NCBI GenBank assembly: GCA_017619815.1
Contig: JAFZRR010000021.1
Span: 1-33,938 of the forward strand
DNA length: 33,938 nt
Direction: 5' to 3'
Source of the DNA: Bacilli bacterium
Lineage (GTDB): Bacteria; Bacillota_I; Bacilli_A; RFN20; CAG-826
Shown here: one piece after another, positions 8,070 through 16,227 of the stretch
Layout: every line of letters begins with the position of its first letter
How positions within the stretch are numbered: the stretch's first letter is position 1
Made by a program: the position numbers and the translations under genes
The notes under the pieces: model-generated
What the model was told of the DNA's origin: nothing
Databases searched by the model: none
The model's input: only the letters and a program-made list of their open reading frames with translations

Positions 8070-8724
8070 TCTTTAATCCATCAATTCTTTCTTTAATGTC
8101 GTCATGTCCAAATAAATATGAACCAGCGACTAAAACGTCAACACCGTTATCAACGCAGAGTTTTCCGGTATCTTGATTGATGCCACCATCAACTTCAATT
8201 AAACAGTTATATTCTTTGGCATCAATTTCATCTCTTAAGTATTTAATTTTATTAAGAGCGTCAAACATAAATGATTGTCCACCAAAACCTGGTTCAACGG
8301 ACATCACTAAAACTAAATCTAAATCAGGTAAGAATTTATCTAAAACTTTAACATCGGTTTTTGGTTTAATGGATAAACCAGCTTTACCACCATTTGTGTG
8401 AATGATATCGATGACTTTTTTCACTTCTTTATCATTCTTATAAGCTTCGTAATGGAAGGTTAAATATTCCGCACCGGATTTGATAAATTCTTCAGCGTAT
8501 TTGAGAGGATCAGAAATCATGATATGAACATCGTTTACCATGTTATGGCTATGAGCGATACATTTAAGTACTGGAATACCGAAAGAAATGTTTGGAACGA
8601 AGTGACCATCCATAACATCAAAGTGGAGCCATTCCGCACCAGCTTTTTCCACGGTTTCGATTTCTTGTTTTAAATAATTAAAATCAGCGCTTAAGATTGA
8701 AGGAGCAACAATAATTCTTTTCAT
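8062..8724 (-). CDS. rpe: Ribulose-phosphate 3-epimerase
   Basis: Interconverts ribulose-5-phosphate and xylulose-5-phosphate in the pentose phosphate pathway. It is a complete 220-residue TIM barrel. Visible family motifs are APSILSADF (7-15), WLHFDVMDGHFVPN with metal ligands H34 and D36, HIMISDP, SVEPGFGGQSFM for phosphate binding, and EVDGGIN with the second catalytic aspartate. The ATG overlaps the rsgA stop as ATGA. The position after rsgA is conserved in many Firmicutes. Confidence 0.97.
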   Translation of the reverse strand: MKRIIVAPSILSADFNYLKQEIETVEKAGAEWLHFDVMDGHFVPNISFGIPVLKCIAHSHNMVNDVHIMISDPLKYAEEFIKSGAEYLTFHYEAYKNDKEVKKVIDIIHTNGGKAGLSIKPKTDVKVLDKFLPDLDLVLVMSVEPGFGGQSFMFDALNKIKYLRDEIDAKEYNCLIEVDGGINQDTGKLCVDNGVDVLVAGSYLFGHDDIKERIDGLKNA

Positions 8725-9587
8725 CTTTCATACCTCTTAGTTTTATAAATACTTTGTTCTGATAATTTGAGATAACACTCATAAGCAATTTTTGGATAAG
8801 TTTTATTTTCGAATTGTTCTTTGACTAAACATTTACTTTCAGTAATATGTAAGCAATTTGAGAAATAACACTTAGTATATAGTTCATTGAATCCTGGGAA
8901 AAATTGCGCTAAATCTTCCTTATAAAGATCGAGTTCTAAGGAAGAAAACCCAGGAGTATCAGCGATATATCCACCTTCATATGGAAGTAAAATCACTTCT
9001 TTGGTTTGGTGTTTTCCACGACCTAAAGCGTAGGAATATTCGCCAACTTTTCTTTCAAAATCTTTGTCTATCGAATTGATAAGTGAACTTTTACCCACAC
9101 CACTTTGTCCAATTAAACAAGTAACGTGATTAGCAAATAATTTCTTCACTTCTTCAAGTCCTTCCATGGTCTTATTTGAGACCACATAAGTATCGATATT
9201 CATCATTTTAAAGTTATTAATAATCTCATCAATAAGCTTTTTATCTTCCTCTTTATCACTTTTTGTGAGGATGATTTTTGCCTTGATGCCATTCATATTT
9301 GAATAGGTTAAATATTTGAAGGCTAGTAAATAAGAGAATTCTGGTTCTTTTAAACTCTCCACTATAAGCATTTGATCGATATTTGCAATCGGTGGACGTT
9401 TTAAAAAACTCACTCTATCGTAGACTTGTTGGATAACGAATTGTCCTTCGCTAATCTCAACATCATCTCCGACGGTTGGTTTGACTCCCTTATTTCTAAA
9501 TAGTCCTCTTGCTGGTGCGTTATAAATAATCCCATCAACATCAATGGAATAAACGCCACAACTAGAAGAAACTATACGACCTCTCAT
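8721..9587 (-). CDS. rsgA: Ribosome small subunit-dependent GTPase A
   Basis: Circularly permuted GTPase that assists late 30S subunit maturation. An N-terminal OB-fold domain (about 1-65) precedes the GTPase domain. The G motifs appear in permuted order: G4 TKSD (108-111), G1 GQSGVGKSSLIN (160-171), switch GRGKHQT (189-195) and G3 DTPG (210-213). The C-terminal zinc knuckle has C240, C245, H247 and C253. At 288 residues it is normal length. It overlaps prkC by one base (TAATG) and rpe by four (ATGA). Confidence 0.96.
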   Translation of the reverse strand: MRGRIVSSSCGVYSIDVDGIIYNAPARGLFRNKGVKPTVGDDVEISEGQFVIQQVYDRVSFLKRPPIANIDQMLIVESLKEPEFSYLLAFKYLTYSNMNGIKAKIILTKSDKEEDKKLIDEIINNFKMMNIDTYVVSNKTMEGLEEVKKLFANHVTCLIGQSGVGKSSLINSIDKDFERKVGEYSYALGRGKHQTKEVILLPYEGGYIADTPGFSSLELDLYKEDLAQFFPGFNELYTKCYFSNCLHITESKCLVKEQFENKTYPKIAYECYLKLSEQSIYKTKRYER

Positions 9588-10468
9588 TATTTAAATCCGA
9601 ACAATCTTCTAAAGAAGCCTTTCTTTTCTTTTAATCCTTTTTCGCCTTTAAGGGCCACTAAGTCATCGTGTAATTCTTTAGCAGTCGCGTAGCGTTCTTT
9701 TGGATTCTTTTTCACGCACTTAAAGATAATGCGTTCAATTTCTTTTGGACAGTTTGGTAGATATTTCTTTGGAGAAGGGAACTTCTCTTTAACGTGTGCC
9801 ACAGCGATATCAATCGCACTATTCTTGATATATGGAACGTGTCCAGTAATGAGTTCAAAGAATGTGACACCTGCGCTATAAATATCAGATTGTCCTGTCG
9901 CTGGTTTTCCAGAAGTAATTTCTGGCGCTAAATAATGGACAGAGCCCACTATTTCACTATTTTTATTTGTGAGTTCGCTAGTCGCATCGGTTTGTGCGAT
10001 ACCGAAGTCGCCTAATTTAATCGTGCCGTCACCCATGACATAAAGATTGTCTGGTTTAACGTCTCTATGCACGATGCCATGACTATGCGCATAATCAAGC
10101 GCGGACGCAAGTTGAATCATGTAGTCGACCGCTTCTTCAATTGGGACGGAAGAACGGAAGTCTAAAACTTGTTTCAAGTTTTGCCCTTTAATAAATTCAT
10201 TAGCGATATATGGAACCCCATCAACGGTTCCGTGGTTATAAACCTTAACTATGTTAGGGTGATTTAAAGATGCGGCAATTGTCGCTTCATTTGTAAATCG
10301 TATCAAGTTCACTGGGTTAGCCATAACATCTTTACGGATGAGTTTAATAGCAACGGTTTTCTTACCGATAATATCATTGCCTTCATAAACTTCCGCCATA
10401 CCACCATGGCCTATACGCGCAGTAACGCGATAACGGTTTTCAACAAGAGAACCAATTTTAAGTGGCAT
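9587..10468 (-). CDS. prkC: Serine/threonine protein kinase, PrkC-like, lacking transmembrane and PASTA parts
   Basis: Hanks-type kinase whose partner is the phosphatase encoded next to it. Visible motifs are the glycine loop IGHGGMAEVYEG (19-30), catalytic K42 (VAIKLI), HRDVKPDN (134-141), DFG (154-156) and GSVHYLAPE (175-183). The protein ends 15-20 residues after the kinase domain in a basic tail (KEKKGFFRRLFGFK). The membrane helix and extracellular PASTA repeats of typical PrkC (about 650 residues) are therefore absent. The frame can be extended to a TTG at 10486. The ATG at 10468 is preferred because it makes a TAATG overlap with prpC and has GGGAGG ten bases upstream. The basic aromatic tail might touch the membrane; that is a guess. 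Confidence 0.93.
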   Translation of the reverse strand: MPLKIGSLVENRYRVTARIGHGGMAEVYEGNDIIGKKTVAIKLIRKDVMANPVNLIRFTNEATIAASLNHPNIVKVYNHGTVDGVPYIANEFIKGQNLKQVLDFRSSVPIEEAVDYMIQLASALDYAHSHGIVHRDVKPDNLYVMGDGTIKLGDFGIAQTDATSELTNKNSEIVGSVHYLAPEITSGKPATGQSDIYSAGVTFFELITGHVPYIKNSAIDIAVAHVKEKFPSPKKYLPNCPKEIERIIFKCVKKNPKERYATAKELHDDLVALKGEKGLKEKKGFFRRLFGFK

Positions 10469-11223
10469 TATTCCTGCGCCTCCCAAATTGCAACTGCAAT
10501 ATTATCTGAACCGCCATTGGCGTTAGCTAATGAAACGAGTTCATTAACTTTTTGATCTGGCGTATCTGTTCCTTTCATGATGCTTAAAAGATCTTTATAA
10601 GGAACGTTATTATATAAACCATCGCTACAGACTAAGATGGTATCGCCCATATATGGACGAACTTTGATATCTAAGTCTAAGCTTGGGTAAATACCTAAAG
10701 CATTCATCAAAACGTGACGCTTTGGATGGGTTTCAATTTCTTCTTTGGTAATTTCACCAATACGATACAAGTATTGGACATAGGTTTGATCTTCTGTGAT
10801 TTGTTCTAAGTTTCTATTCCTATAGGAATATGCTCTTGAGTCACCAGCTTGTGCCACAACCATGTAATCGTTAACGATTAAGACTAATGTAATTGTGGTA
10901 CCCATACCTTGATATTTTTGATTATGGCTGGCTTGAGAGAAGATTTCAGAGTTTGCTTTTCTAATGACATTGCTCACCCAACTCTTCGCAAAGAATTTGT
11001 TGATGAATCGATCTTTTTCTTGGAAAGCTTGGGTCACGACTTCCACCGCGGTTGTCGATGCTAAATCACCTTTATTGGCTCCGCCCATACCATCACAGAC
11101 AACGAGTAAAATATTGCCTCTACTGTTGGTTAAGGCGGTGACTCTATCTTCGTTGTTCATACGAACTTTACCGATATCAGTCTTTGTGGCGTAACGCCCA
11201 TATAAGTACTTCTTTGGTGTCAT
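10468..11223 (-). CDS. prpC: PP2C-type serine/threonine phosphatase
   Basis: Metal-dependent PPM-family phosphatase that reverses phosphorylation by the adjacent kinase. Family motifs are in order: DIGKVRMNNEDR (16-27, metal aspartate D26), VVCDGMGG (41-48), QAGDSRAYSYR, ITEDQTYV, LVCSDGLYNNV and GGSDNIAVA near the C-terminus. At 251 residues it is standard for PrpC/Stp. It overlaps rlmN by ATGA and prkC by TAATG, the usual rlmN-prpC-prkC order of Firmicutes. Confidence 0.96.
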   Translation of the reverse strand: MTPKKYLYGRYATKTDIGKVRMNNEDRVTALTNSRGNILLVVCDGMGGANKGDLASTTAVEVVTQAFQEKDRFINKFFAKSWVSNVIRKANSEIFSQASHNQKYQGMGTTITLVLIVNDYMVVAQAGDSRAYSYRNRNLEQITEDQTYVQYLYRIGEITKEEIETHPKRHVLMNALGIYPSLDLDIKVRPYMGDTILVCSDGLYNNVPYKDLLSIMKGTDTPDQKVNELVSLANANGGSDNIAVAIWEAQE

Positions 11224-12263
11224 AAGGTTCCCTCACTTTTCGCTTTTAATTGTCCACAAGCAGCGTCGATGTCGCTGCCGAATTCTTTTCTAATTGTCGC
11301 TGTCACTCCACCTTTGGTGAGATAATCAAGGAAGGCGTGAACGCGGTTTCCGCTGCTTCTTTTATAATCATTCTTATTGGTTTCGTTATATGGAATTAAA
11401 TTCACATATCCCATAGTTCCTTTAATTAGTTTGATTAATTGTTCAGCGTGTTCTTTTGTATCATTGATACCTTCTAAAAGAAGGTACTCATAAGTGACTC
11501 TTCGGCCACTTACCTCTTCATATTCTTTAATAACAGGCATTAATACTTCTAATGGATAAGCCTTGTTAATTTTCATTAATTGGTTTCTAAGTTCATTGTT
11601 AGGTGCGTGTAACGAGATGGCTAAGTTAGTTTGAAGACCTTCTCTAGCGTATTTTTTAATACCTTCAATAAGTCCACATGTTGATACGGTAATGTGTCTA
11701 GCGCCAATCGCTAATCCCTTTTGGGCGTTCACGATACGGATGAAATCCATGACATTATCGTAGTTGTCGAATGGTTCACCTGTGCCCATCACCACAACGT
11801 GTGTGACATGCATGCCCTTGCCCTCTTCGCGTAGGAGGTCATTTATGACCATCACTTGCCCAGTCATTTCTTCTGGTCTTAAGTTTCTTTGTTTTCCTAA
11901 GATACCAGAGGAACAGAATGAGCACGCCATATTACAGCCAACTTGGCTAGATACACACACCGCGCATCCGTAATTGTAACGCATGAGGACACATTCCACT
12001 TTCATGTGGTCTTCTAATTCTAGAAGAAGTTTGATTGTGCCATCACTACTGACTTGTTTTTTGTAAATCGTCGGAAGAGTTAAGCAATATTTCTCTTTTA
12101 AGACTTCACGGAATTTCAAAGAAATATCGGTCATTTCATCGAATGATCGAGCGTTCTTTTCATACATCCAAGTGTATAGCTGAATCGCGCGATATGGTTT
12201 TTGGCCTTCGCTGACCATCAGGTCTTGGAGTTTTTTCATTTCCATTCCGTAAAGATTAATCAT
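11220..12263 (-). CDS. rlmN: Dual-specificity RNA methyltransferase RlmN
   Basis: Radical SAM enzyme that methylates C2 of A2503 in 23S rRNA and A37 of certain tRNAs. The cluster-binding CxxxCxxC is CNMACSFC with C110, C114 and C117. GTGEPFDNYDNV is the SAM-binding GGEP-like segment, and the conserved methylated cysteine lies in IDAACGQL (C336). The frame is open up to 12338, but the first 25 codons of that version lie inside the upstream gene. The ATG at 12263 has GAGG upstream and yields MINLYGMEMKKLQDLM, matching the family N-terminus at 347 residues. It overlaps the end of the RsmB-like gene by eight bases. Confidence 0.95.
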   Translation of the reverse strand: MINLYGMEMKKLQDLMVSEGQKPYRAIQLYTWMYEKNARSFDEMTDISLKFREVLKEKYCLTLPTIYKKQVSSDGTIKLLLELEDHMKVECVLMRYNYGCAVCVSSQVGCNMACSFCSSGILGKQRNLRPEEMTGQVMVINDLLREEGKGMHVTHVVVMGTGEPFDNYDNVMDFIRIVNAQKGLAIGARHITVSTCGLIEGIKKYAREGLQTNLAISLHAPNNELRNQLMKINKAYPLEVLMPVIKEYEEVSGRRVTYEYLLLEGINDTKEHAEQLIKLIKGTMGYVNLIPYNETNKNDYKRSSGNRVHAFLDYLTKGGVTATIRKEFGSDIDAACGQLKAKSEGTL

Positions 12264-13509
12264 GTGATTCCTCTTTTCTAATAATGGCAAAATACAAAAT
12301 CGATTTATAAGGATCGAATGTAAATAATTGTTTTTCATTTACTAAAGTAAAGTTCTTGTGTTCTTCTAAGAAACTACGAACCACACGTTTAGTTTCGTTT
12401 TTGCATAATGTTGGAACAAAGTAGATGAGGTCTCCACCGTTTTCTACTTGTTTGGAAGCTTCTAATAAGCTTTCTTTTTCAATTTCAATAAATCTATCTA
12501 AGTCTTCTTGCTTGCATCTTAAGAAATATTCTGGCAAATCAATCAAAGATTGGAAATGAGAGTTTTCTGGAGAAACAAACATGGTATGTACTGGTTTAGA
12601 GATGCAAGTAAGCATCGCTGTATGAGGACATTCATATAAAGATAATCCTTCAAGATGGTATCTCTTTTTAATATTCTCCGCTTCGATGAGTGTGGATTGA
12701 TTATTACATAAGACATCCGCTTTGAAGAATGGACCTAAGATGGCATAGAGTTCTTTTAAGATATGATTAGAACAGCCATTATAAATGGCAATACCACGTA
12801 ATGGGTCGATATCTAAATCTTCACACATTAATTTGTATCCTAAAGGATAAAGGAAAGCATCACCTTTCTTAATTGATTGGTGACCTTTTAAATTTGTGTT
12901 TTCGTATTGTGCCACTGCGACATGAGCAATATCACATGGAACAACATCGTTATATTTAGCGAAGAATTGTTCATCGCTAATTGCGTAAGTATTAATTCTT
13001 AAAGCACTATTTAAATTCTTGCTAGATAAAGAACGGAATTGCTTTTTAGCTAAGAAAGGACCACAGTTCTTTTCCCAAAGATTAACAATCCACATTGGCA
13101 AATTGTATCTAAGAGCATTAAACTTCTTGCTGCCAAATTCAATATCGGTTGGAATTAAAGCTTTTGGATCATTCACGGAATTAATATATTCCGCGGCGCC
13201 TTTAAGTTTAGATTCACTTTCAACGTATTTATTGAAAGATTCTTCATCAAACTTTTTAGCGAATAAGTGATTAGCTAAGCCTAAAGAAAGCATATTAAAT
13301 GCATCGTCACTTATATCTGGATATTGTCTCTTTGCGAGTTCGTTAAAGACATAATAATGTCTTAATGCACAGCCGACCACAGCGGCGACTTCTTGTTTAA
13401 CGATTTCATCATCTTCTTTTTTAAACGCCACTTTGCTCGCGGCTTTAAAAGAGAGATTATTGTTGATGACATCATTAAGTATTTTTGCTGCGTATTCAAA
13501 TCGTCCCAT
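12256..13509 (-). CDS. RsmB-like protein, apparently without methyltransferase activity
   Basis: This 417-residue protein sits where rsmB/sun (16S rRNA m5C967 methyltransferase) sits in other Firmicutes, directly before rlmN. It keeps the RsmB layout: an N-terminal NusB-like helical region (about 1-130), the linker RYNLPMWIVNLWEKNCG (134-150), then NSALRINTYAISDEQF, and an ending (LFTFDPYKSILYFAIIRK) like the family tail. The methyltransferase core is degenerate. The SAM loop is IYNGCSNH instead of a D-x-C-A-A-P-G-G-K-T type motif. The PC motif is FVSPENS (311-317) with Glu in place of the catalytic Cys. The TCS motif is LIYFVPTLCKN (361-371) with Pro at the nucleophile position. An RNA-binding or structural role is possible. 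The family assignment rests on synteny and partial motif matches. Confidence 0.75.
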   Translation of the reverse strand: MGRFEYAAKILNDVINNNLSFKAASKVAFKKEDDEIVKQEVAAVVGCALRHYYVFNELAKRQYPDISDDAFNMLSLGLANHLFAKKFDEESFNKYVESESKLKGAAEYINSVNDPKALIPTDIEFGSKKFNALRYNLPMWIVNLWEKNCGPFLAKKQFRSLSSKNLNSALRINTYAISDEQFFAKYNDVVPCDIAHVAVAQYENTNLKGHQSIKKGDAFLYPLGYKLMCEDLDIDPLRGIAIYNGCSNHILKELYAILGPFFKADVLCNNQSTLIEAENIKKRYHLEGLSLYECPHTAMLTCISKPVHTMFVSPENSHFQSLIDLPEYFLRCKQEDLDRFIEIEKESLLEASKQVENGGDLIYFVPTLCKNETKRVVRSFLEEHKNFTLVNEKQLFTFDPYKSILYFAIIRKEESHD

Positions 13510-13512
13510 AAA

Positions 13513-13968
13513 CTATTTATTGTTTAATCCTTCAAAAATATCACCTGTAAAGATTTGATCTTCTTCTTCACCTTCTTCGATGTCTTCTGGGTATTCATCA
13601 CCCTCCACATCGACGAGGTTTTCTTCACTTAAGAATCTTGGATAGCTATCGTTAATCTTTTGATGTCTATCGTCTTGTGAATAATATTCAAATTGCACAG
13701 TGACATGGATAGCCACTTCACCAATGCCGTGCATCATGAGTTGGGCCATTTGATCTTGTAAGACAGATACTTTCTTAGGAGCGTTAACTTTAATTAAAAT
13801 GTTCCAGGAAGTTTGTTCTGTACCTTTATGGAAAACCATGGCTTCAGGTGCAATAAAAATAACATCTTCTTCGCTGACTTCGTAAAGCTTAGCCACGAGA
13901 GGTGTTAAATCTCTAGATATTTGTCCGACCACAAATTGATCAAGACCGTAAATTGTAATAGTAATCAT
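13513..13968 (-). CDS. Small protein with acidic C-terminal tail, possibly DUF1904/tautomerase-like
   Basis: A 151-residue protein, first in the eight-gene operon. Residues 1-100 (MITITIYGLDQFVVGQISRD, then a helix, strands and FEYYSQDDRHQ) have the beta-alpha-beta pattern of small tautomerase-fold proteins and recall the DUF1904 family from memory; this was not tested. The N-terminal proline that tautomerases use is absent, because Met is followed by Ile. From about 118 on the tail is strongly acidic (DVEGDEYPEDIEEGEEEDQ). GAGG precedes the ATG. The stop lies three bases before the RsmB-like gene. It occupies the place where def and fmt are found in Bacillus. Confidence 0.65.
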   Translation of the reverse strand: MITITIYGLDQFVVGQISRDLTPLVAKLYEVSEEDVIFIAPEAMVFHKGTEQTSWNILIKVNAPKKVSVLQDQMAQLMMHGIGEVAIHVTVQFEYYSQDDRHQKINDSYPRFLSEENLVDVEGDEYPEDIEEGEEEDQIFTGDIFEGLNNK

Positions 13969-14008
13969 TGTATAGTCCTCGCGAATTATTATAATGCAAG
14001 ACTATACA
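13969..14008 (-). promoter_or_regulatory. Promoter of the 13968-7380 operon with flanking inverted repeat
   Basis: On the minus strand, TATAAT (13993 to 13988) is a consensus -10; the -35 region is weak (TATAAA). A perfect nine-base inverted repeat flanks it: TGTATAGTC at 13969-13977 and GACTATACA at 14000-14008 (plus strand), separated by 22 bases. Arm centres are 31 bases apart, about three helical turns. One arm lies upstream of the -10, the other just after the predicted start of transcription, touching the ribosome site. Confidence 0.6.
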
Positions 14009-14016
14009 TTTTTATA

Positions 14017-16212
14017 CTAAAAATTGTATGGATCGATATTAATAGAAAGATGGAACTGACTCTTAGATGAATAAATAGAAATGGCTTTCTTCAATATTTC
14101 ACGAGCTAGTTTTGGGTTCTTATATTTGATAAGTGCGGTTCTTAAATGATTGTCACCTTCGTATGGAACGTATGGTGTTGTTGGCCCTAAGATTTGTCCT
14201 TCATCACCAAATTCGTGATTTAAGAATTCGATAAGAGAAACCATACCCTCAATGACATGTTCTTCGTTCTTGCCCGCGACTGTTACGCTTGCTAAATAAG
14301 AGTATGGAGGATAGCTTTGAAGTCTTCTAAATTCCATCTCTTTACGATAGAACAATTCATAGTTTTGTCTGGCGCTCATTGTGATGGCGTAATTGTTCGG
14401 CATGTAGGTTTGAATAATAGCGATGCCTTTTTTATCTTTGCGTCCACTTCTACCGACAGCTTGAGTGATGAGTTGGAACGCTCTTTCGTTAGATCGATAG
14501 GAAGGCATGGATAAACCAATATCCGCTAAAACGACACCCACTAAAGTCACATCTGGGAAGTCATGACCTTTCGCAATCATCTGTGTTCCAATTAATATAT
14601 CTGCGCGTTTTTGACGAAAATCTTCAATTATTGAAGGTATTTTTGTTCTAATCTTCGCCGAATCGCTATCCAATCTTAAAGTTCTAGCTTCAGGGAACAA
14701 GCGATTGACTTCTTCTTCAATTCTTTCTGTTCCAAAGCCAGTTTTCATAATGTATTTACTGCCGCATTCTGGGCACTCTTCAGGCATCGTCATGACATAA
14801 TCACAATGGTGACATTTAAGCATGTTATCGCTCTTATGATAGGTTAAAGCAATATCGCATGTTGGACACTTAAAAATATGACCACATTTACGACAAGAAA
14901 CGGATGTGGAAAAGCCTCTTCTATTGATTAAAAGAATGGCTTGTTCGTGTCTTGAAAGAACACCACTAATTTCGTTTCTAAGTCTTCTAGAAAAGATATA
15001 GGAATCGCGATCAATATTGTGATAATCAGACATATTCACAATTGTGGTTTCTGGTAATTCTTTATTGTTAACACGATTATTTAAAAGTAAGAGATGATAA
15101 ACATTCTTTTGGGCTCTCGCTCTAGATTCTAATGATGGAGTGGCACTACCTAAAATAATCTTTGCGTTATGCATCTTTCCGCGCATAATCGCTACTTCTC
15201 TAGCATGATAGAAAGGAACGGTGTCTTGCTTATAAGATTCCACGTGTTCTTCATCTAAAATGATAAGTCCTATATTTTTGAGTGGCGCAAAGATTGCACT
15301 ACGTGCACCGACGACAATATGGCAATCTCCATTAGCGATTTTGCGGTATTCATCATACTTCTCGGCGGGAGTTAATTGACTATGTAGAATAGCAACATCA
15401 CCCTTAAATCTTCTGAGGTAATATTCCACCATCATCGGTGTCAAAGATATTTCTGGAACAAGCATTAAAACGGACTTACCTTCTTTAAGAACTTGTTCAG
15501 ATAAAGTTAAATAAACTTCAGTCTTTCCACTACCAGTAACACCTTCAAGTAAATAGACCTCATCTTTCGATTCATTGAATTCTTGAATGACACCTTTTTG
15601 TTCATTAGTGAGTTCTGGAGGAGCAACATATTCAAAGTCAGGAATTTCTAATCTTCTTTTCTCGACCTTAAACTCTGCAACTCTTCCATATTCCACAAGT
15701 TTCTTTAAAATGGAAACCTGTTTAATTTCTCTTTTTAATGCGGAATCCACTGAAGCAATAAGTCTTAGTAATTCGATTTGTTTATCGGTGAGTCCACTTT
15801 CGTCGGTATCCACTGCTTTGACATAAATGTCATAGGCGATTTTTGGCGCTTTTAAGGATGATTTTCTCGGAGATAAACTTGGTGGAAGCATGGACTGTAA
15901 AACGGCTATTTTTGGAGCGATATAATAGTCTGCTACTTCATCCGCTAATTGGAGTAAGTCTTCGCTTAATAATGCGGAGCTATCAATGACATCAATAACT
16001 TCACCAATCGAAAAACCAAACTCTTTTTCTAAGTTTTCGATATTCTTGTCCGTTTCGTAACATTTGGTAACATATCCCACTAGTTCACGGTTATTGAATT
16101 TTAATAAAACACGATATCCGACATCGAGTGGTTTATTACCTTTATAGCAATAAGAAAAAGGACGGTCGAGTGAATAATTAGCGTATTCTATGAGTACTTC
16201 TACTATCTTCAT
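14017..16212 (-). CDS. priA: Primosomal protein N' (replication restart helicase PriA)
   Basis: Superfamily 2 DNA helicase that reloads the replisome at stalled forks. Complete at 731 residues. An N-terminal DNA-binding region (VEVLIEYANYSLDRPFSY) precedes Walker A GVTGSGKTEVYL, the DEEH box (DEEHVESYKQ) and GSATPSLESR. The zinc-binding insert has eight cysteines in CxxC pairs (CRKCGHIFKCPTCD, CHHCD, CPECG). The late motifs are GTQMIAKGHDFPDVTLVGV and QAVGRSGR. It follows gmk with a 15-base gap. In Bacillus, rpoZ and coaBC separate gmk from priA; both are absent here. Confidence 0.97.
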   Translation of the reverse strand: MKIVEVLIEYANYSLDRPFSYCYKGNKPLDVGYRVLLKFNNRELVGYVTKCYETDKNIENLEKEFGFSIGEVIDVIDSSALLSEDLLQLADEVADYYIAPKIAVLQSMLPPSLSPRKSSLKAPKIAYDIYVKAVDTDESGLTDKQIELLRLIASVDSALKREIKQVSILKKLVEYGRVAEFKVEKRRLEIPDFEYVAPPELTNEQKGVIQEFNESKDEVYLLEGVTGSGKTEVYLTLSEQVLKEGKSVLMLVPEISLTPMMVEYYLRRFKGDVAILHSQLTPAEKYDEYRKIANGDCHIVVGARSAIFAPLKNIGLIILDEEHVESYKQDTVPFYHAREVAIMRGKMHNAKIILGSATPSLESRARAQKNVYHLLLLNNRVNNKELPETTIVNMSDYHNIDRDSYIFSRRLRNEISGVLSRHEQAILLINRRGFSTSVSCRKCGHIFKCPTCDIALTYHKSDNMLKCHHCDYVMTMPEECPECGSKYIMKTGFGTERIEEEVNRLFPEARTLRLDSDSAKIRTKIPSIIEDFRQKRADILIGTQMIAKGHDFPDVTLVGVVLADIGLSMPSYRSNERAFQLITQAVGRSGRKDKKGIAIIQTYMPNNYAITMSARQNYELFYRKEMEFRRLQSYPPYSYLASVTVAGKNEEHVIEGMVSLIEFLNHEFGDEGQILGPTTPYVPYEGDNHLRTALIKYKNPKLAREILKKAISIYSSKSQFHLSINIDPYNF

Positions 16213-16227
16213 TATTGCTCTTCCGTC

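Noticed and set aside
10469..10486. TTG start for prkC six codons upstream
   Set aside because: The codons coincide with the GGGAGG site; the ATG at 10468 makes a TAATG overlap like its neighbours.
12264..12338. Longer rlmN start adding 25 residues
   Set aside because: The extension lies wholly within the upstream gene and matches no family N-terminus; the ATG at 12263 has GAGG upstream.
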